Origin: Pseudaminobacter sp047739745
GTDB taxonomy: Bacteria; Pseudomonadota; Alphaproteobacteria; Rhizobiales; Rhizobiaceae
DNA: 64,000 nucleotides
Assembly: GCF_047739745.1 (NCBI RefSeq)
Contig: NZ_JBLLVA010000003.1
Coordinates: 248,001-312,000 of the forward strand
Direction: 5' to 3'
Below are positions 60,035 through 64,000 of the stretch, piece by piece. The position numbers and the translations under genes are program-made. The notes below the pieces were generated by a model. The model was given only the letters and a program-made list of their open reading frames with translations. It was not told where the DNA came from and did not search any database. How positions within the stretch are numbered: position 1 is the stretch's first letter; the number at the start of each line of letters is the position of its first letter.

Positions 60035-61615
60035 CTATATGACCGAAAGCTTGAAGTCAGGGTCAGCCCATGGGTCGATTGGCATTGCCGCAGGCTCATA
60101 CGTTGCCGCAACTGACGTCGCCATGGCGAGGGCTACGGCACCATCTATACGTCCGCGAGACTTCTCTTTATCGAGTTTACGGTTTCCGGCAGGGTCGCGC
60201 CGCACCGTAGCGTTCATCATGCACATGTTGAGTACAGGATGATCTCCGTGAGCTATTCGCTTATTGAGAATGTGGCTTTCCAAGTCACGCAGCGCTGGCG
60301 AAATGGTCTTGAACCCTTGTCGCATCGGCTCGAATAGCGCACCATCGCCCTCAAGTTGCTCTTCAGAAAAACCAACCTTGAGTAGCCACGGCTTTAAGTG
60401 CCGCCAGTTCCAGTCATCGAACGCAATCTTGCGAATGTCGAGTTCACCAAACAGATCGTACAAGTGGTGCGCGACGAACTCATATTCGATCGTCTTACCC
60501 GGCGTCGCTTCTAGCTTCTCTTGACTGTGCCAGACGTCATATGGGACGCGGTCAGCCTTGGCCTTATCTCTAAGCCCATCTTCGGGAAGCCAGAATGTTG
60601 GTTTGACGTGCCAAACCGTTCCTTTGTCTGCATCCTCCGGCGCCAAAAGCACCAACGCCGTAAGGTCGCTGACCTCCGACAGGTCGAGGCCGCCAAAAAC
60701 AGGTCGGTCTTTAAACGACTCCATAGGCGGCTTGTTGCATTCCCGCCAGACAGCAGGAGTTACAAACGGCGCCGTGGCATCAATTCGCTGATTCAGATGA
60801 AGCCAGCGAAAGCTCGCCTCTTCCGTGGGCATGCGTGATGCAATGGCTGCGGCGTTCCGCACGTCTGTCTTCGACTTGAACAGCCCAAGCGCCGGGTTTG
60901 CTGCAGCCCATCCAGATTCATCGAGCACGTCGCAATCCGCCGGCGCTGCGTAGACGTGACTAATTATAGTCGGGTCCTTCGACGTCTCCGCGTCATCGAT
61001 CCATCTGGAAAAAAGGTCGTTGTCGGTCGCCGCCTGCGTCGATATGGCGAACAGCATCGCTCGCCCTTCATACGCGCCCTGCGACGTTACAATTGCCTCA
61101 ACGAAGTCGTCAGTCGGCCCTTTGATCTGGCCTACCTCGTCCAAAATCGCCAGAATTGGCGATCCGCCGTGCGCAGTCTTCGCCTCTGCGGAAATCGCCT
61201 GGTACTCAACGTTCTTTGCGTACCCGATAATAGTTTTGCTGGACGGCGTACACTTCGCGAGCTTGTTAAGCTCCGGCGACATCCACACCATTTTCGCAGC
61301 GTAGTTGAAGACTTCTGCGGCCTGCTTCCTTGACCTGGCACCCGACACGATGCGGCTGTTTTGATACGCCTCAGGGCCGACAATGTGCGCCAAGAGCAAG
61401 CAGGCAATCAATCCCGTCTTGCCGTTCTTGCGGGCGATTGAGAGGTAAGCGCGTGCCGTGTTATGCGGGTTGTCGTAAACCTCAAGAATGAACTTGCGCT
61501 GAAATGGCAGAAGCTTGACCGGCTTGCCGAGATTGTATGTCCCTTCTGGAACGCAGCAGTATTTCTCAATAAACGCAATCACGCGCTCGCCGCGCGACAG
61601 TTGTTTCTTGGCCAT
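60035..61615 (-). CDS. Terminase large subunit
   Basis: 526 residues. ATPase motor with Walker A-like SIARKNGKTG at about 59-68 and Walker B ILAILDEVGQ around 155-164; the C-terminal nuclease domain contains FGGLDLSEVSDLT and FDDWNW. Cuts and packages phage DNA. Follows terS by 12 bases. Confidence 0.94.
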   Translation of the reverse strand: MAKKQLSRGERVIAFIEKYCCVPEGTYNLGKPVKLLPFQRKFILEVYDNPHNTARAYLSIARKNGKTGLIACLLLAHIVGPEAYQNSRIVSGARSRKQAAEVFNYAAKMVWMSPELNKLAKCTPSSKTIIGYAKNVEYQAISAEAKTAHGGSPILAILDEVGQIKGPTDDFVEAIVTSQGAYEGRAMLFAISTQAATDNDLFSRWIDDAETSKDPTIISHVYAAPADCDVLDESGWAAANPALGLFKSKTDVRNAAAIASRMPTEEASFRWLHLNQRIDATAPFVTPAVWRECNKPPMESFKDRPVFGGLDLSEVSDLTALVLLAPEDADKGTVWHVKPTFWLPEDGLRDKAKADRVPYDVWHSQEKLEATPGKTIEYEFVAHHLYDLFGELDIRKIAFDDWNWRHLKPWLLKVGFSEEQLEGDGALFEPMRQGFKTISPALRDLESHILNKRIAHGDHPVLNMCMMNATVRRDPAGNRKLDKEKSRGRIDGAVALAMATSVAATYEPAAMPIDPWADPDFKLSVI

Positions 61616-61627
61616 CCGCTCCAGCGA

Positions 61628-62092
61628 CTACTCCGGGCGCGCCAGCAAGTCGTCCTCTAGCGGGTTTCCCGCCTCGATTGATTTTGCACCAGCACGCCGA
61701 TTTGCCACATCCCTTGCCTCTCCCGCTTGCGCGCGCGCGTGAAGCGACAGCGACCGACGAAATGACAAGATTGAAGATGCGTGCATCTGTACGATCGATT
61801 TGCGCGGGTTTGCTACCGGCGTGCCCTTGTCGGAGTATGCAACCCCGCCCTCTTCGCGGAGCAACTGCTGCTCTCGCGTCAAGTCAGCCATGGTGCGGGC
61901 GAGCATCGCCGCAAGCTCAAGCTGATGCGCCGACCACTCCGACCGTGCGTATTCGGCGATGACGCTTTCGAAGAAGGGCATGTCCCCGTCGTCCAGAGGC
62001 ACGTTGTCTGGCGGCGCAATCTTGGCCGTCGCCTTCGCCATGACCCGCACAGATTCGGTAGCGCTATCGATACGAGCCTTGCGTTTACTCAT
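61628..62092 (-). CDS. Terminase small subunit
   Basis: 154 residues, MSKRKARIDSATESVRVMAK, with a helical DNA-recognition part and WSAHQLELAAMLARTMADLT. Directly upstream of the large subunit. It would bind the packaging site of the phage. Confidence 0.87.
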   Translation of the reverse strand: MSKRKARIDSATESVRVMAKATAKIAPPDNVPLDDGDMPFFESVIAEYARSEWSAHQLELAAMLARTMADLTREQQLLREEGGVAYSDKGTPVANPRKSIVQMHASSILSFRRSLSLHARAQAGEARDVANRRAGAKSIEAGNPLEDDLLARPE

Positions 62093-62178
62093 AGAAATTC
62101 CTGTATTAGCGCTAGTTCTCGACTACCCCGCCGGTCCGTGGCCGCGCGCCCCTAGAAACCCGACCCTCCCCTCCCCCC

Positions 62179-62505
62179 CTAGAGGGGATATCCATCAATG
62201 CCGAACGTCACTACGGCCTGACCTAAGTCCTCGCGCTGGCCCCGTGATGAGTGACATGACTTGCATGTGCTGATGAATGGGCCATTCCAAAACTTGTCGA
62301 CATCGCCCTTATGGCCGCCATCTGCATGGTGCACCTCAGTTGCAGGCTCGACGATCTCCTGCTCTAGGCACCACTGACACAGTGGATCCTGCGAAAGCTT
62401 GGCGTCTCGCAGTCGCTGCCAGCGGGCTGTCTTGTACAGACGCCTGTAAGCCTGCGCTTCAGCACTGCGGCTATCTGGCCTAGCCAAGTCCGCCCCAGCC
62501 TTCAT
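62179..62505 (-). CDS. HNH endonuclease
   Basis: 108 residues. Zinc-binding CQWC and CKSC frame the ATEVHHADGG catalytic part of the HNH fold. A free-standing HNH gene next to terminase is frequent in HK97-like phages, where it assists packaging. It lies 86 bases before terS. Confidence 0.9.
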   Translation of the reverse strand: MKAGADLARPDSRSAEAQAYRRLYKTARWQRLRDAKLSQDPLCQWCLEQEIVEPATEVHHADGGHKGDVDKFWNGPFISTCKSCHSSRGQREDLGQAVVTFGIDGYPL

Positions 62506-62508
62506 GCG

Positions 62509-62694
62509 TCATTCGACAAGAGCCTTAGTTACATCGCCCACGCCACGGGCAACACGCTTCACCTTGGTGGCAGTGTACGGCTCACTCCGATCCATAAGCG
62601 CACCACCGAGCGTCACAACATCAGCGGCGGCAGCAACAGGCAACGTGGCCACATCGAACGCCGTCGACAGTGTGCGCGATATGAAGTCGAACAT
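62509..62694 (-). CDS. Small phage protein, unknown
   Basis: 61 residues, MFDFISRTLSTAFDVATLPV, amphipathic with a hydrophobic start. TGGAGGAAAT is an excellent ribosome binding site. It precedes the HNH gene by 3 bases. Similar small proteins occur in other phage head modules, but no function is known. Confidence 0.75.
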   Translation of the reverse strand: MFDFISRTLSTAFDVATLPVAAAADVVTLGGALMDRSEPYTATKVKRVARGVGDVTKALVE

Positions 62695-62713
62695 ATTTCC
62701 TCCAGAATAAACG

Positions 62714-62737
62714 CAGCCCGCCACAACGGGCGGGCTG
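62714..62737. terminator. Hairpin in the leader of the small gene at 62694
   Basis: CAGCCCGCC, 6-base loop, GGCGGGCTG: a perfect 9-bp stem 20 bases upstream of the start at 62694. No U-run; could be an attenuator or terminator of an upstream RNA. Confidence 0.5.
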
Positions 62738-63193
62738 GACCTGCGGCCAAGCGGGTGGTGGGTAGCGCATGAAGCGCGGGTATGATGCCTTGCCCAAGGG
62801 ACGTCCAATCCACCCACGGCGATTGCTCCTTTTAGGCAACACAATCGGTCGTTCAGTGGCATCTGCGCAGGACAGACGCGGGCTGCTAAGAATCTGTAGC
62901 GGCGGGGAGGCACGCCCTTTATCGTTGGGCACCTCAACCCGCCGCAGATACGCCCAAGTCGCCGGAGGAGGCAGCGCCAAGGGCGGATATTTGCCATGGC
63001 CGCATGCTTGCGCAGAGACGGTAACCACGGCTTACATCGAACAAAGACGGCAGCCCCAATCGGGTAGTCGGGCTGCATCGCGTGCGGATTACCCGCTTAC
63101 CGCGCCTATCTCGAACCATCACTGGCCAAGGTCGTCTTTGTGTAGTTACCCGGCGCAAGGCACCGGGGCGGCAATTGTAACCGCAAGAGGTTT

Positions 63194-63223
63194 GGGGCTT
63201 TATTGCCCCTCACCTATAGGTGA
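63194..63223. promoter_or_regulatory. Hairpin and perfect 14-base palindrome
   Basis: GGGGC-TTTATT-GCCCC (63194-63209) followed directly by TCACCTATAGGTGA (63210-63223), a perfect palindrome. TATAGGTG also occurs in the promoter region at 38112-38119. Candidate operator or late-promoter element. Confidence 0.5.
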
Positions 63224-63245
63224 CTTGAATGCGCGTTAGTGGCAC

Positions 63246-63968
63246 TCAGGCGGAATTCTTATGCTCAATCAAATAGTTGTCGTTTGTCGCGACGTATTTT
63301 TTTGTGTGTAGGAACGGTGAAGCAGCTTCAACCGCCTGCATTACTAGCGCTTTTCCTGCCGAAACTGCCTCCCGTCCGTGGAACCCAGCGCGGACACCTA
63401 TGCTGATTAGAGTCTGCCCGCCCAATACAGCATCCTCAAACGGATCTACGAGTGGCCCAAGCGCTGAACGAATTCGCATGAGGATGGGGAACCGGTCTAT
63501 GCGGTCAAGTAATACGTCTTCCGTCACCTTGACATGCAGGCTCGCGGTTCGGCCGGTGCGGGCTTCGCAGTTGTCGTCATACTCGATGGCAGCCTTTCGC
63601 CTTGCCGGTATGTTGTAGGCGCCCTTGGACCGCCTTGGCTTGATATACTCAATTTCGCCACCAGGAACCGCTGTATCCTTCCATCCGCCTTTTTTTGCCG
63701 CATCAACCTCGGCAACACCATCGCGCAAGATGCTTTCGTACTCGACGGACATGCCCGTTGCCTCGCGGTTGGAATATGCCACGCCTTTCAGCGGCTCGGC
63801 TGCACACAGGGCTACCAGTCGGCGATACTCAAGCACGACGCGAATGGCGTCTTCATTGCGGTCCCGCCGCAGCACGGCCAGCAACGGGAAATCCTCATCA
63901 CGCGACTGCTCGCATGACGGATCGCCAATGCGTTGACGCTTATTGATGCGGCGCCGTTCTCTTGCCAT
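63246..63968 (-). CDS. Phage protein, unknown
   Basis: 240 residues, MARERRRINKRQRIGDPSCE, strongly basic at the N-terminus, otherwise mixed. No recognised domain; the middle reads KDTAVPGGEIEYIKPRRSKG. It is the rightmost complete gene and is on the late-gene strand. Perhaps a regulator or an early protein; not assigned. Confidence 0.7.
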   Translation of the reverse strand: MARERRRINKRQRIGDPSCEQSRDEDFPLLAVLRRDRNEDAIRVVLEYRRLVALCAAEPLKGVAYSNREATGMSVEYESILRDGVAEVDAAKKGGWKDTAVPGGEIEYIKPRRSKGAYNIPARRKAAIEYDDNCEARTGRTASLHVKVTEDVLLDRIDRFPILMRIRSALGPLVDPFEDAVLGGQTLISIGVRAGFHGREAVSAGKALVMQAVEAASPFLHTKKYVATNDNYLIEHKNSA

Positions 63969-64000
63969 AGCTTTCTTCTCCTCCGCCCCCCGGTGCTCGG

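Larger units (their letters stand above)
62695..63245. other. 551-base region without a convincing gene
   Basis: Several weak open frames cross it on both strands but none has a good start, ribosome binding site or coherent composition. It holds a hairpin near 62714 and a hairpin plus palindrome at 63194-63223. It may carry a late promoter, a packaging site or an RNA. Confidence 0.5.
30107..64000. mobile_element. Prophage (HK97-type siphophage), left end at tRNA-Arg, right end outside window
   Basis: Contiguous terminase, portal, protease, capsid, connector, tail tube, tape measure, tip, fibre and lysis genes, all leftward, with HK97/lambda-like order. The left boundary is placed at the 3' end of the tRNA by analogy to tRNA-integrating phages. 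No integrase, repressor or second att copy is visible, so the element continues to the right. Long tail genes (tape measure of 865 residues) and tail tube without a contractile sheath indicate a siphovirus. Confidence 0.9.

Noticed and set aside
38463..62092. A gene transfer agent rather than a prophage
   Set aside because: The holin and chaperone resemble GTA proteins, but the presence of a small terminase, HNH, cargo genes, a regulated operon and a tRNA junction fits a prophage.
62769..63239. A 156-codon rightward frame in the unexplained gap
   Set aside because: Arg/Gly/Ser-rich, no ribosome binding site and no motif; left as noncoding.
30107..64000. CRISPR array or second tRNA in the prophage
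   Set aside because: No regularly spaced repeats and no further cloverleaf were found.

Overview
The window reads as a Hyphomicrobiales (rhizobial, Phyllobacteriaceae-like) chromosome with a prophage joined to it at a tRNA-Arg gene. The host assignment rests on gene content and order (rpmH-rnpA-yidC-engB on one strand, polyamine and BMP-type nucleoside ABC operons, orphan palindromic intergenic elements typical of rhizobia). It is an inference from the sequence, not a database match.

Host part, 1-30.1 kb. From left to right: the start of an IlvD/Edd sugar-acid dehydratase; a CoxG-like SRPBCC protein; Mrp/ApbC; a leftward polyamine operon (periplasmic binding protein, ATPase, two permeases, aminobutyraldehyde dehydrogenase) with a LysR regulator and a DMT exporter upstream; a small lipoprotein; a leftward BMP-type nucleoside/base transporter operon ending in a cytosine-deaminase-like amidohydrolase, with palindromic repeats in three of its spacers; a second DMT exporter; phenylalanine 4-hydroxylase facing an Lrp/AsnC regulator; argB; an exported MsrB; engB; yidC; rnpA; rpmH; a TVP38 membrane protein followed by its flavin disulfide oxidoreductase partner; and an orphan histidine kinase.

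Prophage part, about 30.1-64 kb. tRNA-Arg(ACG) at 30041-30117 marks the likely left attachment site; the right end, integrase and repressor are not in the window. Nearly everything is transcribed leftwards. Read in that direction there is an unknown protein, HNH nuclease, small and large terminase, portal, prohead protease, HK97-type capsid, connector and head-completion genes, tail tube, G/GT tail chaperones with a probable -1 frameshift, tape measure, distal tail proteins, a J-like tip protein and a fibre with a beta-propeller-like end. Then come a lysis set (endolysin with a C-terminal membrane anchor, 3TM holin, spanin-like protein) and a separate operon of small genes bounded by a good promoter/operator at 38.1 kb and a strong terminator at 32.8 kb. 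That last operon holds a helix-turn-helix/metallophosphoesterase, a double zinc-knuckle protein, a DUF1937 protein and a P-loop nucleotide-kinase-like protein.

Cargo against the grain of the phage operons is the most interesting part: a rightward pair made of an OafA-type acyltransferase with an SGNH domain and a membrane-anchored serine hydrolase, set between fibre and lysis genes; a rightward exported small protein fitted exactly between tape measure and chaperone; and an AP2-domain protein inside the head-completion genes that looks like a homing-endonuclease remnant. A stand-alone LigD-type ATP ligase lies between the tRNA and the phage operons.
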